This document shows, in pieces, positions 12,501 to 24,600 of a stretch of DNA of 64,000 nt. The first letter of the stretch is position 1; every line of letters starts with the position of its first letter. The translations under genes and the position numbers were made by a program. Source of the stretch: Drosophila persimilis (lineage: Eukaryota > Arthropoda > Insecta > Diptera > Drosophilidae); NCBI RefSeq assembly GCF_003286085.1, contig NW_020825289.1, positions 4,216,001 to 4,280,000 of the forward strand, in the 5' to 3' direction. The notes below the pieces were generated by a model. It had not been told where the DNA came from. It worked only from the letters and a program-made list of their open reading frames with translations, and did no database searches.

Positions 12501-15500
12501 CAGGATTGTTAGCGCATTAGCACAACAGTAAAGCAAGCCTCATAAATTGCAATTTGGGTTGGTAAAGAAGAGGACTTTCGTTTGCCAATGCTGTAAGAAT
12601 GCTTTAATGATATTTCTGATATTTTTTGTATATTCCTTCAGTCCGAAAAATAGGCTTAGATGGACCCAATTTAGCTGGATCTTGGTCTGAATCGTATACA
12701 AATTGTAGACTGCCAAAAATTGAACACAGGAAATACAGAACTAAAGTAATCTTCAGGGATTTCATATTGATTCGGCACACATCAGAGCAGGAATCTATTA
12801 GCCCCAAAGAGGAAGGAGGAAATGGGGAAAAACTATTTCCATGCCTGTGGACACACCTGTGCCCCTGATGTGGCGCTAACTTTTCCCATTATTACGGCCT
12901 TTAATGGGCCAATGGAATTGCCCATTTTCGAAGACGTCAGTCCGCCTCCGTCACACCACGCTGCCCCAGTTCCTGCCCCTTTTAATGGCAGCAAATGTTG
13001 CCCGGAAAAACTTTGTATCCCCCTTGGACTGCCGTTTGGTCTCGGCTTTGGCTCTGGCGCTGACTTCGATTCCGGCGCTAGTTTGCATTGATTTGATGAC
13101 ACTTTGGGGCTATTTTATTTCACTAATAAACGAGCCCCGCCCCCCCGTCCCAGCGATGGCGTGTCAAAACGTTGTCTGCACATTCGGGCTGCTCTTCTGA
13201 CGTTCAGGCGCTGGTTCTGGGTGTCTAAGGAAATGTGGCAACAAACGAGGTCATTATGTTTGCAATTAGCCAAATTGATTTCCTGATAGGCCCTGACCCT
13301 GTCCCCACCCTTACCCACTGTTCTAGCCTCGAATCCTAGCCCCGCCGTAGCACAAAGAACGAATTCGTTAAGTCCCTAATTAGGCCTTAGCTAATTGCAT
13401 TTGATTTTCATTTTCAAACCAGTACAGCACCCATCCATGGGTACTCGGAGTACACGCATCTTTGATGGCGACGGCACCTCGGGAGCTTCACACGCCACGC
13501 ACTGCCGCCGCTCCATAAATCATAAAACCATAAAAGCATCTCGACCACCTCTTGGTGCAACAAAAACAGCATTTCCGCTCACACTACGTTCCACGCTTGC
13601 CATCTAATTAGCCCAGAGACCGGCCTAATGTCATGCTCTGACAGGGGGGCCTAATGATCTTGGGGCCAGCAAAAGCATATGGTTGCTGTGACCAACTAAC
13701 ATGGTCAATGGCGGATTAGCCTTGAACTCTTCACAAGGCTAACAAGGTTGACATACGCGCTTTTTGTCACTCTCTGATGGGTTAAATAAATAGGGCTAGA
13801 AGACTTTCGCGACTGAGATTTCACGGGGATAAAATGCATTGCTCAGTGGCGACACGATCGACATTTGTCGATTTACGGAACTATTCAACTACATGTGCAT
13901 GTACATGTAACGGCGCTCCCTGAAACTTACATTCTACAAAGATCTGACTATTGTCAGTTAAACAAAAAATACATATTTATCAACAGCCTTTCATAATATG
14001 TTGTCGGAAAGTTTAATTAAAACGTCCATATATATTTCTAAAAGTAATCCTGTACTTATCAGTTGTGTGAATCCTTACGTAAACATTCAAAATGCTCTCC
14101 ATGTCTACATACATATACGTATAATCTACAAACCTTTTACATGGGAACTAATTTTCGATAGAACCTGTAACATACTTCTGGGGTGCACTTTATATTTCAG
14201 ATCCACTCCACTAAACGCGATCCACAGCCAGAGAGTCGCCAGACAGAAAAAAGTGAGAGAGAGAAACGCGAAATTGAGCTTATCTCTCTGTAAGCGTATC
14301 TCTTGCTTTGAGTGTGGAGTGGATGTTATTTCGATTAAGCATCTGAAGCAATTTCGAAATTCTTTTAAGTCAATTTATAATTATTTGTATGGCTTATTTT
14401 TATTCTACCAGCAAAGAATATTATCCTAAATATATTCCAGCTTCTATAAACATTAAAAACGAATTGTTTCTAGATATTTCAATTGAATATCTTACGAAAA
14501 GTCACTCAATGAATTTACAAACGCGATCCACAGGCACACCGTGCCCCTGAAACTGTATCATACTTCTGGGATGAATGAGCTTCATTCAACAAGTTATACC
14601 AGGATACTCTGTATTATTTGGTAATATCCTTACGGAATCAGCAATTATCGCTTAAAGATCTTCTGCTCATAACTTAAGGGACTTTATAATGGGATCATTT
14701 GAGCTGGTTGAGCCCGCTACCAAAAAGCCTCTCTCTCTCAGGGCTCAAGCTCAACCAAATGCGATCCACAGAGAGCCTCACAGCGTGTCTCTCCACGAAT
14801 GATCCACATTGTGGTTGGGATCGTTCGGCCAATCCGATTCTACACCTGTTGCCGTGCGCTTCGTACCTCCATCGACCGGTGGTTCATTCATTCCGTGGTC
14901 GTTTTCGGGTCGCCCCGTTGATGTCGATTTCGGTTCATGTTATCTTGCGCCAGATCTGTCATTTACCGTTCTCGCACCAGATCGGTGCAAAGTGCACAAA
15001 AACAACATCCATTTTAACAGCAGCGCAGCTGACAAAAAAGCTGCCAACTGCCAATTTACACAAATGCCCGATTGCGGTATTTAGAGTGAAATCAATAATC
15101 GCATCGCTCCCCGAGCGATCCATATCTCAGTGTCCAGAGAGTAGAGTGCAGAGTGTCGAGTGTCGAGTGAAGTGCGAAAAAGGATCACAAAAAGCTGTGA
15201 TCGGAATACCCATTCCCCTTATACAGCGCGACGCAGCGCGTTCAAGTATGCAAAGATCCGGGGTCCCTCCAGTGAAGGCGGACGGCAGCGGATAAGCCGC
15301 CAAAGTGCCGAGTGAGGTGCGACCAGGGCCAGTCCACATTGTCTCCACAGCATTTCATACGATACGGATACAGATACCAGCAACAGTAACAGCAACAGCA
15401 ACAGAAACAGCAACAGAAACAGCAACTGCTGCAATAATATTACATTAAAAATCAAATGAAATACGAGGCCGATTTGATATTCGAGGCACAGGCATCGGCC

Positions 15501-15588
15501 CGGCTGCCCCAGCATAATATTTTTATGGGCTTTATCAAAGAGTCAGAATCGGTCAGTCATACAGAAGTGTTTGTTTGTGTCTACGTAT

Positions 15589-15619
<31 letters not shown>

Positions 15620-18600
15620 CCGAAAGTCGTCGAAAGAGTTGAGCAACGAACTTGACGGGATACAGCGTAATGGCATTCATAAGCCAGTGCCAGCAGCAGC
15701 AGCAGCAGCAGCGCACTTTATTTGATTTATTTAGATGCGTTAAATTTTAATCGCCGCTTGCTGCGCACTTTCACCATTCCCCATTTCCCATTGCCGCGGA
15801 TGCCACAGCCGCAGCCGCAGCGGCGCCGCGCAGCATCGCGGAATGAAGTCATAACCAAATAGGCTTACGACCCGCTCTGAGCCATAAAACATGGTCCAAG
15901 CTGCACATTACTTGTCTAACCATAAAAACACTGGCAAAAACCCAAAATAATTTGATTACCGAGCCACACAGTGCGCGGCTTTCTCTGCCGCTGGAGTACC
16001 TCTTGATCCAATTAGCCAGAAGGAGAGCAGAGGCAGCGGTAGCAGAGCTTGGCTCTAGCTTCAAGCCACCCACAAGCCTCACCGCCGATTGTAATGGAAT
16101 TGACTTACATGGTCTGCAATGTGTCAACAATGGCTTGTTAGCAATTGAGTCCCGATCCGAATCCGAGCCCGTGCGTGTGTGTGTGTGTGTGTGGGCCGCC
16201 GACATGAGTTTTGCAATGGAAAAACACCTTATTGACAAGAGACTTTTGACTCGACCAACTGCACCTTTGTGTGTGTGTGTGCGAGTCAGTGTGTGTACCT
16301 GCGTGTGGGCTTTGGTCAGAATTTATCTTTGATTTCTAATTGCTTGACATGCCAATTTAAATTTAATGCTCGGCCGATAGCAATTCCAAGAGAATTCCCG
16401 CCAGATATCCATAAACTTCGAATGCCTGACGGACAGACAGATCCCGAAACGGAACCCCACAATTTGCCACAATATTTTATCGCTAGCGCCTTGGTTACAC
16501 CAGAGCCAGAGCCAGAGCCTCGATTAACCTAATCAATTTTCGCACAGCTCGTTTTTGATTTGGCTTTATTAAGAAATTCTTCGTAATTATATACGGATAG
16601 CCGCCGGGTGGCAGGCAGCAGACAGCAGGCAGCAAATCGAAAGAAAACTGTTGTTTATGGTGTGTTGCGGCGCTGTGGCAACTAGTTGTCTCAATTATGG
16701 CTCCGACTGCATCAACTTTCTCCCTCACTTTGGCTGCTGCCGCTGCCGCTGCTGTGGCTGCTGCTTAACCCAAATCGACGCCTCTAACTAACTGGCGTGT
16801 TAATTTGTTAGTTTCCACCGGCCATCCAGACAGACAGACGGGCGGACGGATGGCCACTCGGAAACTGCCAGAGCATGAAGACTATGAAGAGAAGATGGAA
16901 AACCAACGAAAAGAATCTCATCTCATCTCGGAATGTGGGGAATAGATTGGCCGCTTTACAGTTATATCAGTGTGTGTTTAGCATGACAAAGATCCAGGGG
17001 TGGGGGGCACAAGGCGACGCCACACGAGTGGGTCAACAACCTGATGGAGGCCAAAGCCAACGCCAGAGGTAGAGCCGAGACTGGATAACCACTTTTCGTT
17101 ATGTCAAATCGAGTTCGTTGGCCAAGTCTTTTGTGCCAGCTTTATATGAAAACACAGCCGAAAGTCCTCTCTCGACTAATCATTTGCATATTACACATGT
17201 TTTGTGTCCATTTTAACGAACAATTAACGAACTATTTCGTGTGACTGCTGGCCATTCATTCATCATGGCCAGGGGAAACTGCGACTGGCAAATGAATGTA
17301 GCTCAAGTTATGAGCATTTACAGAGGGGGAAGCGATAAATAAAGCTATACGATACGATACGAGACTCGAATGTGGGAATGAGTGCGGCGGGGACTGCTGC
17401 TACTCTGTCGTACATCATCATCATCGATAGGCAAAACCCAATTTGATCTGTCATTCTGTCGGGCCGCGTTAGTTTCCCAAACATCTGCCCCAGCGATAAG
17501 CCGAGCGATCGAACGAACGATCGAACGAACGAACGAACGAACGGGTTTCGCCTGGAAAATGGAGGAGCAGCACTCGTTGGCGTTTCCTTTTCCGCGACGC
17601 TGTTTTGATTGCATTTGACATTTAACACGAGTGCGCCACAGATTAGAGCGGCAACCCGCCCACACAGCCAGCCAGAGCAGCGCAGAGGCGGGGTCCAGTC
17701 CGATATTTATTTTGCACCTCGAATCGCTGCGCTTAGTTTATTTGCGGGCCACCAAGACTGGCCGAGTGTAATCGTAATTAAAATTTGATAGAAACAAAAC
17801 AGAGAGAAGAAATTCTATGGGAATGACAAATTTCCATTAATGGGCAATCAATTCCAGACGAGACAAAAGCATTTAGCACTCGCCACTCGGCCCGATTAGG
17901 CCAGGCGTTAGATTATTATCGGGGCCCAATGAAATATGAGACTGCCCAGACAATGCCTCATTAGAGCCGACTTTCCCGAAAACACGTTTGCCTCTAAGCC
18001 TGGGCTGTGTAATTATTATGAACGGCAGAACCCCAGAAAACAAGACGGAGCGGAGTGGAGCTTTAGGAACCTAAATTATAGTTGGGGCATAAAATAGACA
18101 AACAAGTTAATCCATTAGCGGGCGCTGTCTCCGCGAGTGAGACATCTCTCCCCAGCAGCCACACCCCACCACAGCACCGTATTATGGTACTAGAACCGGA
18201 AAGAAGTCAACATTGTGTGTAGACCTCTATTAAACGCATATTTCTCATTGTTTATCTGGCTGCTGGCTGGTGGCTGTTGTCTGCTGGCTTTCGTATGTTA
18301 ATATTGGAAAATGTGCCAGCTGCCATTGGGCCATCAGACTGCATAATAAATTATGAAATTTTACAGTTGCAGCAGCATTTGGAAGCTGGAATCTGATGCT
18401 GCAAGCGGAGGGGAGGCTGAATGAGTTGTCATGTCTGCGGCGGCTTTCTAAACCACTTAACCAGGCAGTGATAAGTCCATAGATATGCCAGATTCTCTCT
18501 AGCTCTGAATGGGATTCTTGATAACACAATTCGAGCCCCTCTTTTCGGGGGCAGCTCAAGTAGGCGGCGGGACAGGGCACAACAAAAGGTTGAATGCGGT

Positions 18601-21600
18601 GAATGGCTGGGGCAGTGGTTGGGGGCTTAAGGCCAAAGCCAGACCCAACGGAAAGTAAACCAAGACAAAGCAATTGACTTTTTAACCTGCATTCCTGTAA
18701 ATTAGAGATACTCACCGATGTGGCAGTCACAGTCGCAGTCGCAGTTGGAGATACACTCGCAGTAAAATCTGCATAAATAGCAATAAAATTAATTGCGCTT
18801 GTCAGCCATTTTCCACGCAGTTTTCCCCTGGCCGCTGGCAATGAAAACCTGAAACCCGACAAATGTCCGGCAATAAAAGGCTTCATAAAACAAAGTGCAC
18901 TAGCCACAAGATACGTACAGTGGGGCCAGGGGGAGAAATCCTGACAAACTGGGTAATTGCATCTGAGGATTGATGACAGAGCCGCTAGCGAACAAAACAG
19001 AAATAAAATCATGCCGCAACATGGGAAAAATCACTAAAAATGTGTCTAATAACAGTCGTAAAAGGCACTTCTGTATTTGGCTTGATTTGATGTTGGGTTG
19101 TATGCAAATTGCTCATATGTATATATATACGTGCCGTTATCCGGCCTGGCCACAGATGCCCGAGATGCCTCCGATCAGATTGATTTCAATCAATTTGCCG
19201 AGGCCCCTCGACCGACTGGCACTGGCACTGGCACTGGGTCAGGCGCTAGAGCTCTGGCAATTTCCTATGGGGATAAATTATGCGACAACTATACATAGAT
19301 CGATCGGGTGATCGGGCGTCACTTACACATGTCCGAACAGGCATCAATAAATACTAACGGTGCCTGGCGGCATTAGGTCCGACACTCGTCAGAGTCTCCA
19401 GCAGCAGCAGCACCAGCTCCAGAGTCTCCACGTTAGTCTCCATCTGCCATCTGCCATTTTCCATCGCCGGAAGTCTTTGTTTGGGCATTCGTTGGTTGGA
19501 CTCCATTTTTGCTTTATGATTATTGTGTGATCGCGTTTTAATCGCGAGACTCTTTGTGGCACATGTGAAGCATGCGCAAGTGCCGCTTTTCTTTTGTAAA
19601 CTGGTTTTCCCACCGAACCCCCATGGCCAGCCACTTACCCACTCATTGGGCTCTAATCACACCCGCCGTTGCCTATTGCCGTTTCTGGTTCTCGGTTCTC
19701 GGTTCCCGATGCTCGATGCTCGATTCTCGAGCTCTAACTGCAGATCTGCCTGCGATCGCGTGCTGAGGTCTCCAACTTTGTTGTGGCTGGAAATCATCTT
19801 CAGTTCTGTTTGTGTTTGTGTTTGTGTTAGCCGGAAGCCAGCGGCAGCCCCCGATGCTGCCTGGTAGAACTATGTGGGCGGGGGCTCTCAGTTATGATTG
19901 CATTTGTTCTTCCTTATAATTCAATTATGTACTCGTTTGGGGGGAGAAATAAACTGGAATTCCTGGCTCAATTGTTGAGTCTTTCTGAGTGACTTGGAAT
20001 TTCTGCCCCCCTTGATGGCTTGATCGCTTGATGGCTTCACGGCTGCCTGGGAAGCAGACTTCTCTCGTATTTCGAGTGATCTTTGATCTTGAAGCCTTTG
20101 GTAATCTGATAAATATTGCCTCCACGTTTGATTGACAGCCTTCCCTCCTTCCATTCGCATTGATCTCATAAATACTCGCATGCCTCTTGCGGGTAGTCTA
20201 CTTTCCGATGCCCCCTAATGGAGTTGGCTAAAAGTTGTAAGTTCTAAGAGCACTAAGCTAAAAGGAGCTTAATGCACTCTCGAATGGACAAAGACACAGA
20301 CGCACACACACGTGTATGGGTATGGGCCGTATGGGTTGTTGGCAAGCTGGAATGGCTGTTAAGGCATTTGGCTACCACTCAAACTTGATGCTGCCTCATC
20401 CTCAACCTCAACCTCATCCTCAGCAGCAGCTGCCGTTGCAGTTGCAGTTGCAGTTGCAGTTGCCTTTGCCATTGCCATTGCCCATTCCCGCTGATGATGA
20501 TGAAGATGAAGTTATTATTATCTGACAAGGGCATCGCCGCCATGGAAAACTGCATTGCAGTTGCATTGGCCTCGCACTTAGCGAAGATGTTTTCCACATT
20601 TTCTACCATCCTCCGGTGCTCTCCTCTACGTGCCTTGTGTCTCTATTAGAGGCGTGACTAATCGGCTGATAGCTGATGGCTGATGGCTGACTGGCCGGCA
20701 TCATCATCATCCTGGCCTGGCCTGGCCTGGCCTGGCCATTACGATTACTACCGGTAAACGTGTACACTTCGCTATTTGCCTTAGATCCCAATCCCCCATC
20801 ATTATTAAGGCCGCAACGCAACTGCCAATTTTCAGGGTCCACAGAAATTTTCGATGATTATTTCCCGGCGAAAGTGTTGGCCAGGCCTTGATTCTGTTTC
20901 ACTGATTTCCATCTCGTTTCGAGCGTAAATTATGGGCCATCGGTCAAAGAGATTTGACTTTGGCTTTGTGTTTCTTTCTGTGAAAGTAGAGTTTTCCTCA
21001 AAATGAAAATTCCGTATCGTTTGAATTGCTGCTGGATAATGGAAAAGTACCAAAAAAAAGTGGAGCTTTCCCGACTAATTAAATGCCACATGAAACAATT
21101 CTTTTAGGAAAAAACTAAACTAAAATAAAAGACTAAATAAATCTAAAAACCAAAAGGAGGAAAAACCAGGATAAAGAAGGATAATGTCATTGCTAACAAG
21201 GAAAGACAACGCGAACTGAAAAATAATTACGACCCAAGAACAATAATAATAAGCAACATGAGCAGCCTGTCAGCGCCGCCAGGCGGCTGCGGAGCAGACG
21301 TTGCAGCGGCCCCTGCCACTGCCACAAGCACAGCGACTGCAACTGCCACTGCCACTGCCACTGCCACGGGCAGCATGGAGCCAGCGATGGTGCCACGTAC
21401 CGCCAATTTGCTGGCATGCAAACAATGGTGGCGCGTCTGCTTCTTGTACGGCGACCAGCAGAAATATTATCGACAGCTCTATAGCAAGGCAGCGGCCCAG
21501 CGCCTGGCCGGAGCCAATCAGGAGAACGACAATGCAGCCCGTGGAGCGGGAGCAGGAGAGGGAGAGGGACAGGAGTACGACACGGTCGCGATGGGCGATG

Positions 21601-24600
21601 GCGATTTTATCGCGGCGCAATTAGATGCCGGAGAAGATGTGGACGATGGCATTGATCTGGGAGATAGCAGCCAGCCAGGAGGTGGAGTAGCAGGAGGGTC
21701 AAGAGTGGCCAAAGGAGCTGCAGGAGGAGCGACACCGACAGCGACAGCAGGTCGCCCACTCTTTCCACTCTCCTCCTCGCCGCGACGCAGCAAAAAGCTG
21801 CTGCGCTCTCTGAGAGCCCACGTCAAGGGAGAGAGCAGGCCGGAGAAGCCTGCGAAGGCAGCGAAACCGCAGAGCGAGCCGTCCAGCGAGCTGACCAAGC
21901 GGAATGCCAGGGTGACCGTGCTCGACGATCCCTTCCTCTTCGGGATCGACGCCGATCACCTGGGCGATCTGGTCAGGGGCAAGCAGTACAGTCCTCTGGA
22001 GGCCACCGAGAATATAGCCAAGTTCTACGAGCTGCAGCTGGAGACGACGGAGGCCACGGCCCAGGTCCTGGAGATCATCGAGCAGGAAGAGGAGCCCCCC
22101 GAGCCACCCAAGCCCGCCCTGCCGCCCAAGCAGAAGCAGCCACGTCCTGTGCCCCCGCTGCCGGCTCGGATTACCCAACCAGCGGTGCTGCAACCTCTGA
22201 CCGCCGGCGACCTACAGTTCCTGAATCTGAGCCTGCGGCATCGGAGTTTACCGCGCAGCATGAAGCCGTTTAAGGATCCCCACGATATCAGTTTCACTTT
22301 CAATGAGCTGGACACGAGCACGAGCGCCACTGCCGCAGCCGCAGCCGTAGCAGCAGCGGATGTGGCCACAGGAGTCGGCGTCGGTGTCGGCGTCGGTGTC
22401 GGCGTCGGCGTCGGCTCGTCGCAGCAGGAGTCAAATGAGTGAGTAACTTTCCGCCTGGCATCTCAGTTCATTTGTCAGATGCAATTTGGCTGCTCCCTAT
22501 CCTCCCTTTGCAATTCGCATTTAGCATTTCTGCTGCTGCTGCTGACAATTTAAATGCATAAGTTTTGTTGCCTCTGCCCCGGTCGGTCGCATAATGATTG
22601 ATTACCGCTGCCTGCGGCAGGAGATCCCGAGTCGGCAGCAACTTGTTGCGCAAGTTGGCAGCCAACAGAAACTGAAGCTGGAGCTGGAGATGGAGATGGA
22701 GCCGCAGTCGATGTGAGATGGTGATGCTAAAGCAGAAGTCAATGAACACACATTGCGTGTTCTTCGCAGCCCAATCCCAGCCAGACCGCAAGATACACGC
22801 ACCAACCGACAGCCGACGGCCAGCGACAGCCCAAGTTGGGGGAACTTGTTCTTGTCTTGGCAGCCTGAAATTGAAACCCGCCTAAACAGTGGTCGCAGCT
22901 ACGGCCAAACGGCTTTGAGATAGCTAGGGATTATATGGATCTTCAGCGAGAATACGAGTATCTCTCTTTTCTTAATCGTTACCCCAAAACCGATGATAAA
23001 AGAACTTTTAGGGACATCTGGAAACCAATTTCCAGACCAACTCGAATGCTAAAGACCATTTCCTTGGTCTATAAATGAATATAGCTGTTCCATCCAGGAG
23101 TTCCGATGTTTTATCTGAATCTTGCCACCCACCACCGAACCCTGGTAGAGATACAATTCTGTGGCAGCTCTCCCACGTAGCCACAATAATAACTTCTTTG
23201 GGGCCGTTCCCACTATCAACAAAATTACCCCTAATAGTTCCCACTGCCTGCGTTTAACCAGAACCCTGTAGTACGGCTCCTCCTGCTCTTTTAATTTGCA
23301 TTTAACAAAGAAATCTTCCCCACTCTACCTACCATTTGTGATCACACCTTGCACCAGTGTGCCTCAGCCGCTGGATGTCTGGTTTCGTTGCGCTGCGTTG
23401 CACTCTGCTGCCGCGGCCGCCCCACTCCACTCTCTTGCCTATACGCATCACTCACATCGGAGTCGGAGTAGGAGTCGGGGGGATGCCGATGACTCTCCTC
23501 TTACCGGGGCATACTCAGGTTACGCATACGCCGCTTTGCCGCTGTGCCTCTTCGGCCGTTGCGGCGGTAAACAAACGACAACTGCCAAAGTGTGATTTAC
23601 CAGAGGCCTTTGTCCGTCCGTCCAGCTCTGCCTCTGCCTCTGCCTCTGAGTCTCTCTCCGTCCGTGTCTGTCCACTGGTTGCAGCATAGGCTGTTGCATC
23701 GCTGCTGCACTGCTGCACTGCTGCACTCTGCTCTGGCTCCGCTTTCATGTCATGATTTTGCATAATGCCATGCAAATATCGGGGCCCCAGCGAGAGTATG
23801 CCTAAGTTATTGTGTTTTGTGGATGGCAGGCACGCAGCTTATGAAATATGGCCGGCGATTGTTTTCCCGCAGCCGCATGACATTTCCTCCTTCTATTTTT
23901 TGCATAGGTGGGCGGGGGGAGCACAATATTGGCATATATTTCTGTGGACATTTAAGGGCTTTGATTTAGTATGCAAGGTTCGGGCCCTAAAACAAAAGAC
24001 TTAGGCAACGAACTGGCAGCAGACTGAGACACAAACAAGAGAGAGATATGGAGCCACAACTCAATTAGTTTTTCATGATGATTATGATGCTGATAGCCAC
24101 GAGATCATGATGCCACTGATGATGATGATGATGATGAATTTTGGCAACTGCAAATTAGAGAGCAGCCCCACACTTGGAAGCCGAGCTGGAGCTGCAATGC
24201 CGACTGGCCTGCTAACAGGAACTGCCACCGAACCGATGCGGGCCGGGGCGAAGGCAATCAAAGCATAATTATTGATAATAACAGACGCCGTTTTGATGGG
24301 CCCTGACATGACTCCGACTCAGAGTCCGAGTTCCCTTCCTGTTCCCCCTCCCCGCAATCCGGTAGCCACACGCAATACTCGCCCCGAAGCAATCGATGGA
24401 GAGCGCAGAGTCTCCCATTTCCACTCGACATTCTATGTACCAGTTCTATGCAAAACCCGAGATTCGGCATCGGGAATCTGGTTTCGACAGCGTTCGGGAT
24501 CGCTTAATGAAGTTATTAAAAAATTGCACTGCAATAATTTCTTTCGCCCCAGCCCCAGCCGCAGTCACAGTCACAGGCACTTCCCCATCTCCGGCCCCAT

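Larger units (their letters stand above)
9508..21257 (+). other. pk: pk-M intron, part upstream of Sple exon
   Basis: Apart from the ratchet site and the possible exon described separately, no gene is convincing here. It holds a (CCCCATA)-type 7-bp tandem repeat (10167-10221), a CGA/GAC microsatellite (12201-12242), CAG and GT runs near 15.6-15.7 and 16.2 kb, an AACG repeat (17506-17543), a GTTGCA repeat (20429-20486), CCTGG repeats (20711-20737), and repeated boxes at 14.16-14.77 kb. Such long pk introns are expected to contain enhancers, but none is recognised by sequence. Confidence 0.8.

Noticed and set aside
18245-19012. 255-codon minus-strand open frame inside the pk intron, with a donor-like GTGAGTATC near 18720
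   Set aside because: Composition is unlike a protein family, it carries TATAT-type low complexity, no partner exon is evident, and the frame is interrupted around the donor if spliced.
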